Source: Actinomycetota bacterium
Lineage (GTDB): Bacteria; Actinomycetota; Coriobacteriia; Anaerosomatales; JAHIQC01
DNA length: 5,053 nt
Reading direction: 5' to 3'
NCBI GenBank assembly: GCA_018902765.1
Contig: JAHIQC010000261.1
Coordinates: forward strand, 1 to 5,053
Shown: positions 1 to 5,053 of the stretch, in pieces
Numbering within the stretch: position 1 is the stretch's first letter
Layout: the number at the start of each line of letters is the position of its first letter
Translations under genes and position numbers: made by a program
Notes under the pieces: model-generated
Databases searched by the model: none
What the model saw: the letters and a program-made list of their open reading frames with translations, nothing else
Told to the model about the DNA's origin: nothing

Positions 1-1272
1 GTCGTTCGAGGAGGCAGGCGTCTGACCGGTGAGGTCATGGTCGAAGGCGCCAAGAACTCCGCACTCAAACTCATGGCCGCCGCGCTCATGGCGCCCGGCG
101 TCTCACATATCACCAACGTGCCCGATATCAGCGACGTGGACACGATGGCCGACGTGCTGCGCGGACTTGGCGCAGTCGTTGAGCGCTCGGATCACAGCCT
201 GACCGTGGACGCCACCGAACTCACCTCGTTCGAGGCTCCCTACGAGATGGTCGCGCAGATGCGCGCCTCGATCGCGGTTCTCGGCCCGCTCATCGCGCGG
301 CTCGGACAGGCTCGCGTAGCGATGCCCGGCGGGTGCGCCATCGGCTCGCGCAAGATCGACATGCACATCCGCGGCCTCGAGGTCTTAGGCGTGCATGTCG
401 AACTCGGACACGGCTACATCCATGCGACCTCGCCAGAGGGCCTACACGGCGCTCACGTGACGCTCGATTTCCCGAGCGTGGGCGCGACCGAGAACCTGCT
501 CATGGCTGCGGTCCTCGCCAAAGGGCAGACCGTCATCGCCAACGCCGCGCGCGAGCCTGAGATCGTCGACCTAGCCGAGTTCCTCATCGGCATGGGGGCG
601 AACATCGAGGGAGCGGGCGGTTCGGTCATCACCGTCGAAGGCGTCGAGGCGCTGCACCCGGTGGACCACAGGGTCGTTGGCGATCGTGTCGAGGCTGGAA
701 CCTTCCTGGTCGCCGGAGCACTTGGCGGCGGCCCCGTGCGCGTGCGCGGCTTTGACTCGGCGCATCTGGAGCTCGTGATCGATAAGCTCACCCAGGCAGG
801 CTGCGGTATCGAGATCCACGACGATGGCGCGACGATTCGGCTTGAGGGTCGCGCAACCGCTGTCGACGTTCAGACGCTTCCGTTCCCTGGTTTCCCCACC
901 GACATGCAGGCGCAGTTCATGGCGCTCATGGCTGTGGCGGAAGGCTCCTGCGTCATCACCGAGAACGTGTTCGAGAACCGATTCATGTTCGCCGATGAGC
1001 TGCTTCGCATGGCCGCCGATGTCCGCATCGAGGGTCACCATGCGCTGGTTCGCGGTGTCGCGCAGCTCTCCGGCGCACCGGTGCGCTCTCCGGACCTGCG
1101 TGGCGGGGCCGCGCTCGTTCTTGCGGGACTGGTTGCCGATGGCGAGACCGTCGTCACCGACATCTACCACATCGAGCGCGGATACGAGCGCTTCGCAGAA
1201 AAGCTCGCGTCGCTGGGCGCCAAGATCGAGATACGTGGCGAGCCCGAGGCGCATGGCGCCGACGGCTGCTGA
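1..1272 (+). CDS. murA: UDP-N-acetylglucosamine 1-carboxyvinyltransferase (MurA), 5' end cut by window edge
   Basis: MurA transfers enolpyruvate from phosphoenolpyruvate to UDP-GlcNAc in the cytoplasm, the first committed step of peptidoglycan synthesis and the fosfomycin target. The frame is open from base 1 and its first residues, [12 protein letters not shown], match the usual MurA N-terminus, so the ATG at 37 is internal and about four or five residues plus the start lie upstream. Counting from base 1, the substrate-binding Lys is residue 18 (AKNS), the loop cysteine is residue 112 ([12 protein letters not shown]), the catalytic Asp is residue 301 (FPTDMQAQF), and the C-terminal Arg is residue 393 ([10 protein letters not shown]). 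With a three- to four-residue offset these match E. coli Lys22, Cys115, Asp305 and Arg397. Cysteine rather than aspartate in the loop predicts fosfomycin sensitivity of the enzyme. The visible 423 residues are essentially the full family length, with two EPSP-synthase-like domains. fabZ follows 33 bases downstream, probably co-transcribed. Confidence 0.96.
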   Translation, partial: VVRGGRRLTGEVMVEGAKNSALKLMAAALMAPGVSHITNVPDISDVDTMADVLRGLGAVVERSDHSLTVDATELTSFEAPYEMVAQMRASIAVLGPLIARLGQARVAMPGGCAIGSRKIDMHIRGLEVLGVHVELGHGYIHATSPEGLHGAHVTLDFPSVGATENLLMAAVLAKGQTVIANAAREPEIVDLAEFLIGMGANIEGAGGSVITVEGVEALHPVDHRVVGDRVEAGTFLVAGALGGGPVRVRGFDSAHLELVIDKLTQAGCGIEIHDDGATIRLEGRATAVDVQTLPFPGFPTDMQAQFMALMAVAEGSCVITENVFENRFMFADELLRMAADVRIEGHHALVRGVAQLSGAPVRSPDLRGGAALVLAGLVADGETVVTDIYHIERGYERFAEKLASLGAKIEIRGEPEAHGADGC

Positions 1273-1305
1273 TACGAGACCTACGTCGCACGAGGGGAGT
1301 CACCC

Positions 1306-1728
1306 ATGCTGGACAAGGATGGAATCAAGGCCATAATCCCGCATCGCGAGCCGTTCTTGCTCGTGGATCGGATCGAAGAGATGGTGCCCGGCGAGCGTGC
1401 CGTGGGTTATCTCGATGTCACCGCCGAGGCCTTCTGGGTCCCGGGGCACTTCCCGGATTACGCTGTGATGCCCGGCGTGCTCATAGTCGAGGCTCTCGCT
1501 CAGGTCGGCTCGGTCGCGCTGCTTGCTCTGCCCGAGAACGCCGGCAAGATCGGCTTTTTCGCTGGGATCGACAAGGTACGTTTCAAGCGTCAAGTACGGC
1601 CTGGAGACACCCTCAAAATGGAGTGCATCATCACCAAGAGACGGGGCCCCATCGGCTTCGGTGAAGCAAGTGCGTACGTGGGAGATGAACTCGCCTGCTC
1701 TGGTGAGCTCATGTTTGCGATAAAATAG
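1306..1728 (+). CDS. fabZ: 3-hydroxyacyl-[acyl-carrier-protein] dehydratase FabZ
   Basis: FabZ removes water from (3R)-hydroxyacyl-ACP to give trans-2-enoyl-ACP in the cytoplasmic type II fatty-acid elongation cycle. The 140-residue protein is a normal single hot-dog-fold FabZ. It carries the N-terminal [11 protein letters not shown] motif, the catalytic His48 in [12 protein letters not shown] and the catalytic Glu62 in VEALAQ. The 14-residue spacing equals that of His54/Glu68 in E. coli FabZ. The substrate-tunnel strand [15 protein letters not shown] is also intact. The ATG at 1306 is supported by a strong GAGGGGAG Shine-Dalgarno (1292-1299) six bases upstream. FabA is less likely because the protein is short and has FabZ-type motifs. 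It lies 33 bases after murA on the same strand, so the two probably share a transcript coupling wall and lipid precursor supply. A terminator-like hairpin follows. Confidence 0.96.
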   Translation: MLDKDGIKAIIPHREPFLLVDRIEEMVPGERAVGYLDVTAEAFWVPGHFPDYAVMPGVLIVEALAQVGSVALLALPENAGKIGFFAGIDKVRFKRQVRPGDTLKMECIITKRRGPIGFGEASAYVGDELACSGELMFAIK

Positions 1729-1751
1729 GCGAGTTTAGGGACTCATCATCG

Positions 1752-1789
1752 CCACACGGGGCGACCGCCGCGCTAGGGCGTGGTCTTTT
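1752..1789 (+). terminator. Possible weak intrinsic terminator after fabZ
   Basis: An imperfect two-part hairpin is visible. The outer arm CCACAC (1752-1757) pairs with GCGTGG (1778-1783) with one A-C mismatch. The inner arm GGCG (1760-1763) pairs with CGCT (1771-1774), including one G-U. TCTTTT follows at 1784-1789. The location, 23 bases after the fabZ stop and before an unrelated pathway, favours a terminator. The stem is interrupted and the T-tract short, so termination may be partial. Confidence 0.35.
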
Positions 1790-1810
1790 GCGCCTGTGAG
1801 CAGGGGAAAT

Positions 1811-1814
1811 GGAG
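1811..1814 (+). promoter_or_regulatory. Ribosome binding site deciding the dehydrogenase start
   Basis: GGAG lies 11 bases before the ATG at 1826, slightly long but usable. A G-run at 1803-1806 may extend it. The upstream in-frame GTG at 1796 is preceded by a pyrimidine-rich stretch with no Shine-Dalgarno, so 1826 is preferred. No convincing -35/-10 pair was found between 1729 and 1825. Confidence 0.5.
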
Positions 1815-1825
1815 CGATACGACAT

Positions 1826-3121
1826 ATGTCACTCGAACAGCGCCTGAACGACGGTTCTGCGGTACTCGGGGTGGTCGGCCTGGGATACGTGGGTCTGCCG
1901 CTCGCCGTGGAGATGGCCAAGTCCGGTCACAAGGTTGTCGGCCTCGAGGTCTCAGAGGGCAAGGTCGCCGAGATCATGGCCGGCCGCAGCTACATACCGG
2001 ACGTACCTTCCGAGGAACTCGCGCCGCTCGTGAGCGCGGGACTCATCGTTGCGACCACGGATTTCGCCATGGCCGCCCAAGCCGACGCGATCGCCATCTG
2101 CGTGCCGACCCCGCTCGACGAGATGAAGGCCCCCGACACCTCCTATATGGAGAGCGCGGCTACTTCCATCGCCCCGCACTTGCATCCGCAGATGCTCGTG
2201 ACGCTGGAGTCCACGACCTACCCCGGTACCACCGAGGAGGTCATCCAGCCCATCCTTGAGGCGCACGGGCGCAAGGTCGGCACCGACCTGTATCTCGCGT
2301 TCAGCCCCGAACGCGTCGATCCGGGTAACCCCGTCTACCAGACTCGCAACACGCCCAAGGTCGTCGGCGGCGTCACCCCTGAGTGCACCCGCCACGCCAA
2401 GCTCTTCTACGAGCGCTTCATCGACACCGTTGTACCGGTCTCCTCGACCCGTGCCGCAGAGATGACGAAGCTACTTGAGAACATCTTCCGCTCGGTGAAC
2501 ATCGCGCTCATGAACGAGCTCTTGCAACTGTGCGAGCGCATGAACATCAACCTGTGGGACGTCGTTGATGCCGCCAAGACCAAGCCCTTCGGCTACATGC
2601 CGTTCTATCCGGGTCCGGGCCTTGGCGGTCACTGCATCCCGATCGACCCGTTCTACCTGTCGTGGAAGGCGCGCGAGTATGACTTCCATACCGAGTTCAT
2701 CGAGCTGTCCGGCAAGGTCAACGAGTCAATGCCGTACTACGTGGTTCGCCGCGTGATGGACGCACTCAACACCAACGCAAAATCGCTCTCCGGCGCTCGG
2801 GTGCTCATGCTCGGCGTCGCCTACAAGGCCGACATCGACGACATGCGCGAGTCCCCGGCGATCCTCATCTCCAAGCTCCTCATGGAGAAGGGCGCCGACC
2901 TGGTCTATCACGACTCCTGGGTGCCAAAGTTCAAGGCGGGCGACACTGAGGTCTTCTCAGTCGATCTGACTTCCGAGGAGGTCTCCTCGGCAGATATCGT
3001 GGTTATCATCACCAACCACAGCGACACCGATTACGCTGCTGTCGTTCGCGACGCGCAGCTCATTTTGGATACCCGTAACGCGCTTTCCGCGTTCGATGAC
3101 AGCAAGGTGGTACGCCTGTGA
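1826..3121 (+). CDS. wbpA: Nucleotide-sugar 6-dehydrogenase, UDP-N-acetylglucosamine 6-dehydrogenase (WbpA) type
   Basis: This cytoplasmic enzyme of the UDP-glucose/GDP-mannose dehydrogenase family oxidises the C6 hydroxyl of a UDP-hexose to a carboxylate in two NAD-dependent steps. The 431-residue protein has the full three-domain layout. The N-terminal Rossmann domain carries GLGYVG (18-23) and FSPERVDPG with Glu162. The central helical domain carries Lys215 and Asn219 (TKLLEN) and the nucleophile Cys270 in GGHCIPIDPFYL, with Asp274. The C-terminal UDP-binding domain carries GVAYKADIDDMRESPA with Arg341. The Lys-x3-Asn and Cys-x3-Asp spacings match the UDP-glucose dehydrogenase active site (Lys220/Asn224, Cys276/Asp280 in the human enzyme). 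The GHCIPIDPFYLSWKARE signature is typical of WbpA-like UDP-HexNAc dehydrogenases. UDP-GlcNAc is the inferred substrate, given WbpB-, WbpD- and WbpE-like neighbours; UDP-ManNAc or UDP-Glc cannot be excluded. Its stop overlaps the next gene by four bases. Confidence 0.9.
   Translation: MSLEQRLNDGSAVLGVVGLGYVGLPLAVEMAKSGHKVVGLEVSEGKVAEIMAGRSYIPDVPSEELAPLVSAGLIVATTDFAMAAQADAIAICVPTPLDEMKAPDTSYMESAATSIAPHLHPQMLVTLESTTYPGTTEEVIQPILEAHGRKVGTDLYLAFSPERVDPGNPVYQTRNTPKVVGGVTPECTRHAKLFYERFIDTVVPVSSTRAAEMTKLLENIFRSVNIALMNELLQLCERMNINLWDVVDAAKTKPFGYMPFYPGPGLGGHCIPIDPFYLSWKAREYDFHTEFIELSGKVNESMPYYVVRRVMDALNTNAKSLSGARVLMLGVAYKADIDDMRESPAILISKLLMEKGADLVYHDSWVPKFKAGDTEVFSVDLTSEEVSSADIVVIITNHSDTDYAAVVRDAQLILDTRNALSAFDDSKVVRL
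3104..3110 (+). promoter_or_regulatory. Ribosome binding site and coupled GTG start of the oxidoreductase
   Basis: AAGGTGG lies inside the end of the dehydrogenase gene, seven bases before the GTG at 3118. That GTG overlaps the upstream TGA stop as GTGA (3118-3121). This is a classic translational-coupling arrangement and no better start follows before the Rossmann motif. Confidence 0.65.
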
Positions 3122-4146
3122 GTGACGCACCCGTTCGCGTAGGCACGGTCGGCTTCGGCTATTGGGGGCCGAACCTGGTCCGCAACGTCGACCGATTGGG
3201 CGACGCCCAGCTCGTCGTTGCATGTGACCTGGTCGAGGCTAACCTCGCCAAGCTCAAGGGCTTGTATCCGAGCGTTGAGACCACCACCGATCTTGATGCG
3301 ATGCTGGCCGATTACGACTTGGACGCAGTGGTCGTGGCCACGAGCGCGCCGAGCCACTACGTGATCGCAAGCAAGGTCATCGCCGCGGGCAAGCATTGCT
3401 TCGTGGAAAAGCCCCTCACGCTCACGTCCGCGGAATCAGAGGCGCTCGTGCGCATGGCTGACGCTGCGAACGTGACGCTCATGGTCGGCCACCTGATGGA
3501 GTACCACTCGGCCATCAACTGGATCAAGGACTACATCGCATCCGGGGATCTGGGCGACGTGCTCTACGTGTACATGCAGCGTCTGAATCTGGGCAAGGTG
3601 CGCACCGAGGAGAACGCGTTTTGGTCGCTCGCGCCACACGACGTGTCGATCGTGCTCTACATCCTGGGCGAGACGCCTGATTACGTGAGCGCGAACGGCG
3701 CCGCGTACGTCACACCCGGCGTGCACGACACCGTGTTCGCGAACCTACACTTCCCAAGCGGCAAGATGGCCAACATCCACGTGAGCTGGCTTGACCCGCA
3801 CAAGGTCCGCAAGCTCACGGTCGTCGGCACCAAGAAGATGCTCGTGTTCGACGACATGGAAGCGACCGAGAAGATCTGGATCTATGACCGCGGCGTGGGC
3901 GCTCCAGAGAACGCCATGGCCTATGGCGAGGACCTGACGCTGCGTTTCGGCGACATCCACGTGCCGTGGATCCAGATGAGCGAGCCGCTGGCCATCGAGG
4001 TCCAGCACTTCCTGGACTGCTGCAAGACAGGCGAGACCCCTCGCAGCGATGGACGCGACGGTCTGCGTGTAGTGCGCGTGCTCGAGGCCGTGGACGAGTC
4101 CATGGCCGCCGGTGGCGCGCCGGTTGAGACCTCGGTGGAGGTCTAG
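3118..4146 (+). CDS. wbpB: Gfo/Idh/MocA family oxidoreductase, probable UDP-GlcNAcA 3-dehydrogenase (WbpB-like)
   Basis: In the pathway inferred here the enzyme oxidises the C3 hydroxyl of UDP-N-acetylglucosaminuronic acid to a 3-keto sugar with NAD, for the partner aminotransferase to use. The 342-residue cytoplasmic protein has an N-terminal Rossmann fold with GFGYWG (12-17) and Asp37 at the end of the second strand, which favours NAD over NADP. The family EKP motif follows (Glu97-Lys98-Pro99). A C-terminal alpha/beta substrate domain begins near residue 120 and includes LAPHDVSI, where His174 is the likely catalytic histidine. The APHD arrangement resembles WbpB-type members. It starts with GTG and is translationally coupled to the dehydrogenase; the acetyltransferase begins one base after its stop. 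The family is certain. The substrate is inferred from context, since Gfo/Idh proteins vary widely in specificity. Confidence 0.85.
   Translation: MSDAPVRVGTVGFGYWGPNLVRNVDRLGDAQLVVACDLVEANLAKLKGLYPSVETTTDLDAMLADYDLDAVVVATSAPSHYVIASKVIAAGKHCFVEKPLTLTSAESEALVRMADAANVTLMVGHLMEYHSAINWIKDYIASGDLGDVLYVYMQRLNLGKVRTEENAFWSLAPHDVSIVLYILGETPDYVSANGAAYVTPGVHDTVFANLHFPSGKMANIHVSWLDPHKVRKLTVVGTKKMLVFDDMEATEKIWIYDRGVGAPENAMAYGEDLTLRFGDIHVPWIQMSEPLAIEVQHFLDCCKTGETPRSDGRDGLRVVRVLEAVDESMAAGGAPVETSVEV
4137..4141 (+). promoter_or_regulatory. Ribosome binding site deciding the acetyltransferase start
   Basis: GGAGG ends six bases before the ATG at 4148, within the last codons of the oxidoreductase gene. This supports 4148 over the in-frame GTG at 4112, which would add basic residues not expected in the fold. 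In-frame GTG 4151 and ATG 4154 lie at longer spacings and are possible but less likely. Confidence 0.65.
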
Positions 4147-4147
4147 C

Positions 4148-4927
4148 ATGGTGATGCCCAAGATCGGCGACGGCTTCACGCAGGGAATCGGCGTCATCGC
4201 GACCCCGAGCGTGGTCATCGGTGACGACGTCCACCTCGGCCATCACGTGGTCATCGAGGACGACGCCATCATCGGCAATGGCTGTCGCATCGGCAATCAC
4301 ATCACGATCTGCAAGGGTGCCCAGCTCGGCGAGGGCGTGATCGTGTCCGACTTCGCAATCGTCGGCAAGCGCCCCAAGCTCTCCCCGCGCTCGACCGCGA
4401 AAGGTGGCGAGCTGCCCGGCGTTGTCGTTGGCGCAGGCACGAGCATCGGGAGCCATACCGTGCTCATGGCGGGCTCCACCTTAGGCGAGGGCTGCATCGT
4501 TGGCGACAACGCCGGCGTACGCGAGCGCTGCACCATCGGCGACAACGTTGTAGTCGGCCGAAGCGTCACCGTCGAGAACGACACCACCATAGGCGCCCGT
4601 ACCAAGATCCAGTCCGGCGCCTACATCACCGCCTACGTGACCCTTGAGGAGGACGTGTTCATCGCTCCCATGGTGGTCACCACGAATGACAACTACATGG
4701 GCCGCACTGCGGAGCGCTTCAAGCACCTCAAGGGCTGCACCGTGCGACGTGGAGCGCGCGTCGGAGGTGGTACGCACATCCTGCCGGGTATCGAAATCGG
4801 CGAGGAGGCCTTCGTGGCCACCGGCTCTATCGTGACCCGCGACGTCCCTGCCAACACGCTTGTCATGGGTGTTCCGGCCAAGCCCGTGCGTGAAGTACCT
4901 GCCGAGGAGCTTCTGGAGAACCAGTGA
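4148..4927 (+). CDS. wbpD: Left-handed beta-helix N-acetyltransferase, probable WbpD-like UDP-sugar 3-N-acetyltransferase
   Basis: The protein is a hexapeptide-repeat acyltransferase, probably using acetyl-CoA to acetylate the C3 amino group of UDP-2-acetamido-3-amino-2,3-dideoxy-glucuronate in the cytoplasm; such enzymes are usually trimers. Most of the 259 residues are [LIV]-G-x4 repeats, for example VIGDDV, IIGNGC, TIGDNV and TIGART. The C-terminal half resembles WbpD/WlbB proteins: a coil TLEEDVFIAPMVV, a loop with NDNYMGR (Asn180 onward), and the closing segment GSIVTRDVPANTLVMGVPAKPV (about 226-247). At 259 residues it is longer than WbpD proteins of roughly 190. The surplus is an N-terminal run of repeats (about 16-72) and a basic, Pro/Ser-rich loop (about 74-90) breaking the helix. 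It starts one base after the oxidoreductase stop. Acyl acceptor and donor are inferred from gene context; another NDP-amino-sugar acyltransferase is possible. Confidence 0.82.
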   Translation: MVMPKIGDGFTQGIGVIATPSVVIGDDVHLGHHVVIEDDAIIGNGCRIGNHITICKGAQLGEGVIVSDFAIVGKRPKLSPRSTAKGGELPGVVVGAGTSIGSHTVLMAGSTLGEGCIVGDNAGVRERCTIGDNVVVGRSVTVENDTTIGARTKIQSGAYITAYVTLEEDVFIAPMVVTTNDNYMGRTAERFKHLKGCTVRRGARVGGGTHILPGIEIGEEAFVATGSIVTRDVPANTLVMGVPAKPVREVPAEELLENQ

Positions 4928-4950
4928 CGCGAGCGTAACGGCTCGGTCAC
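4924..4950 (+). other. Strong stem-loop containing the acetyltransferase stop codon
   Basis: GTGAC (4924-4928) pairs with GTCAC (4946-4950) and CGAGC (4930-4934) pairs with GCTCG (4941-4945). This gives ten Watson-Crick pairs with a single bulged G at 4929 and the loop GTAACG. The TGA stop (4925-4927) sits inside the 5' arm. No T-run follows, so it is not a canonical intrinsic terminator. It may protect a 3' end, pause polymerase or tune expression of the downstream aminotransferase. Confidence 0.55.
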
Positions 4951-4983
4951 GAAGACCGCGCGCCCCACACGCTTGCGGCACCA

Positions 4984-5006
4984 TACGATAGGTCGTACAC
5001 CCGTAC
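4984..5006 (+). repeat. Short inverted and direct repeats ahead of the aminotransferase
   Basis: TACGA (4984-4988) and TCGTA (4993-4997) form a perfect five-base inverted repeat around TAGG. CGTAC occurs at 4994-4998 and again at 5002-5006, three bases apart. The site lies in the only sizeable gap inside the sugar cassette and could be a small hairpin or an operator half-site pair. Repeats this short also arise by chance. Confidence 0.25.
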
Positions 5007-5012
5007 TTGATG

Positions 5013-5018
5013 AAGGAG
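5013..5018 (+). promoter_or_regulatory. Ribosome binding site of the aminotransferase
   Basis: AAGGAG, part of a longer purine run, lies ten bases before the ATG at 5029. It is the strongest Shine-Dalgarno match in the sugar cassette and supports a real gene start even though only eight codons are visible. Confidence 0.65.
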
Positions 5019-5028
5019 AGACGCCGCG

Positions 5029-5053
5029 ATGGGAATTCCCCTGCTGGATCTCA
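5029..5053 (+). CDS. Start of a probable DegT/DnrJ/EryC1/StrS-family aminotransferase (WbpE-like), 3' end outside window
   Basis: Only the residues MGIPLLDL are visible. An N-terminal IPLLDL or IxFxDL segment is characteristic of PLP-dependent sugar aminotransferases of the DegT/DnrJ/EryC1/StrS family, which begin with it just before the first helix. A strong AAGGAG site lies ten bases upstream. The preceding WbpA-, WbpB- and WbpD-like genes predict exactly such an enzyme, which would transfer an amino group, usually from glutamate, to the 3-keto sugar made by the WbpB-like protein. The catalytic lysine and all other diagnostic residues lie beyond the window, so the call rests on eight residues, the ribosome site and gene order. 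Confidence 0.6.

Noticed and set aside
37..39. ATG at 37 as the true murA start
   Set aside because: The frame is open upstream with conserved MurA residues, and there is no good Shine-Dalgarno at proper spacing before 37.
571..1254. Long minus-strand open frame opposite murA
   Set aside because: It lies wholly inside a well-conserved gene, and its composition is that expected of the reverse strand of GC-rich codons. No recognisable motif is present.
824..1336. Plus-strand open frame spanning the end of murA and start of fabZ
   Set aside because: It is out of frame with both conserved genes and gives an Arg/Ser/Pro-rich low-complexity product.
1796..1825. GTG at 1796 as the dehydrogenase start
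   Set aside because: No ribosome site precedes it, the added ten residues are unlike the family N-terminus, and the ATG at 1826 has GGAG upstream.
4112..4147. GTG at 4112 as the acetyltransferase start
   Set aside because: It would overlap the oxidoreductase by 35 bases and add an arginine-rich stretch. GGAGG at 4137-4141 points to 4148.
3815..4456. Long minus-strand open frame opposite the oxidoreductase and acetyltransferase
   Set aside because: It is a low-complexity His/Asp/Arg-rich translation opposite two convincing genes, with no ribosome site or domain; a GC-rich shadow.
4956..4978. CCGC/GCGG pairing downstream of the stop-codon hairpin
   Set aside because: Only four pairs close a loop of about 15 bases in GC-rich sequence, which is easily chance.
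1..5053. CRISPR arrays, tRNA or rRNA genes, insertion sequences, attachment sites
   Set aside because: No spaced repeats, cloverleaf, rRNA-like stretch, transposase motif or terminal inverted repeats were seen; coding genes account for nearly all bases.

Overview
The window is GC-rich and densely coded, with every gene on the + strand and strong G/C preference at third codon positions. It reads as a bacterial chromosome segment. A dissociated type II fatty-acid gene (fabZ) directly behind murA, combined with high GC, fits a high-GC Gram-positive such as a Coriobacteriia-like actinobacterium. This taxonomic guess is tentative, because no rRNA or other decisive marker is present.

Bases 1-1728 are housekeeping envelope and lipid genes: a 5'-truncated murA (first committed step of peptidoglycan synthesis) and a complete fabZ (fatty-acid elongation), 33 bases apart and each with intact catalytic residues. 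A 97-base gap (1729-1825) follows. It holds a weak terminator-like hairpin with a short T-rich tract and probably marks the end of that transcription unit.

Bases 1826-5053 hold a nucleotide-sugar cassette. In order it contains a UDP-HexNAc 6-dehydrogenase (WbpA-like), a Gfo/Idh/MocA oxidoreductase (WbpB-like, 4-base overlap), a left-handed beta-helix acetyltransferase (WbpD-like, 1-base gap) and, after a 101-base spacer, the first eight codons of a DegT/DnrJ/EryC1-type aminotransferase (WbpE-like). Gene content and order match the Pseudomonas wbpA-B-D-E route that turns UDP-GlcNAc into UDP-2,3-diacetamido-2,3-dideoxy-glucuronic acid: C6 oxidation, C3 oxidation, C3 transamination, then N-acetylation. 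The product would feed a surface polysaccharide or glycan. The pathway assignment is inferred from families and gene order; the exact sugar is not proven.

The most unusual non-coding feature is a stem-loop of ten base pairs that contains the acetyltransferase stop codon and has no T-tract. A shorter inverted repeat and a small direct repeat lie ahead of the aminotransferase. No tRNA, rRNA, CRISPR array, insertion sequence or obvious new defence or mobile system was seen.
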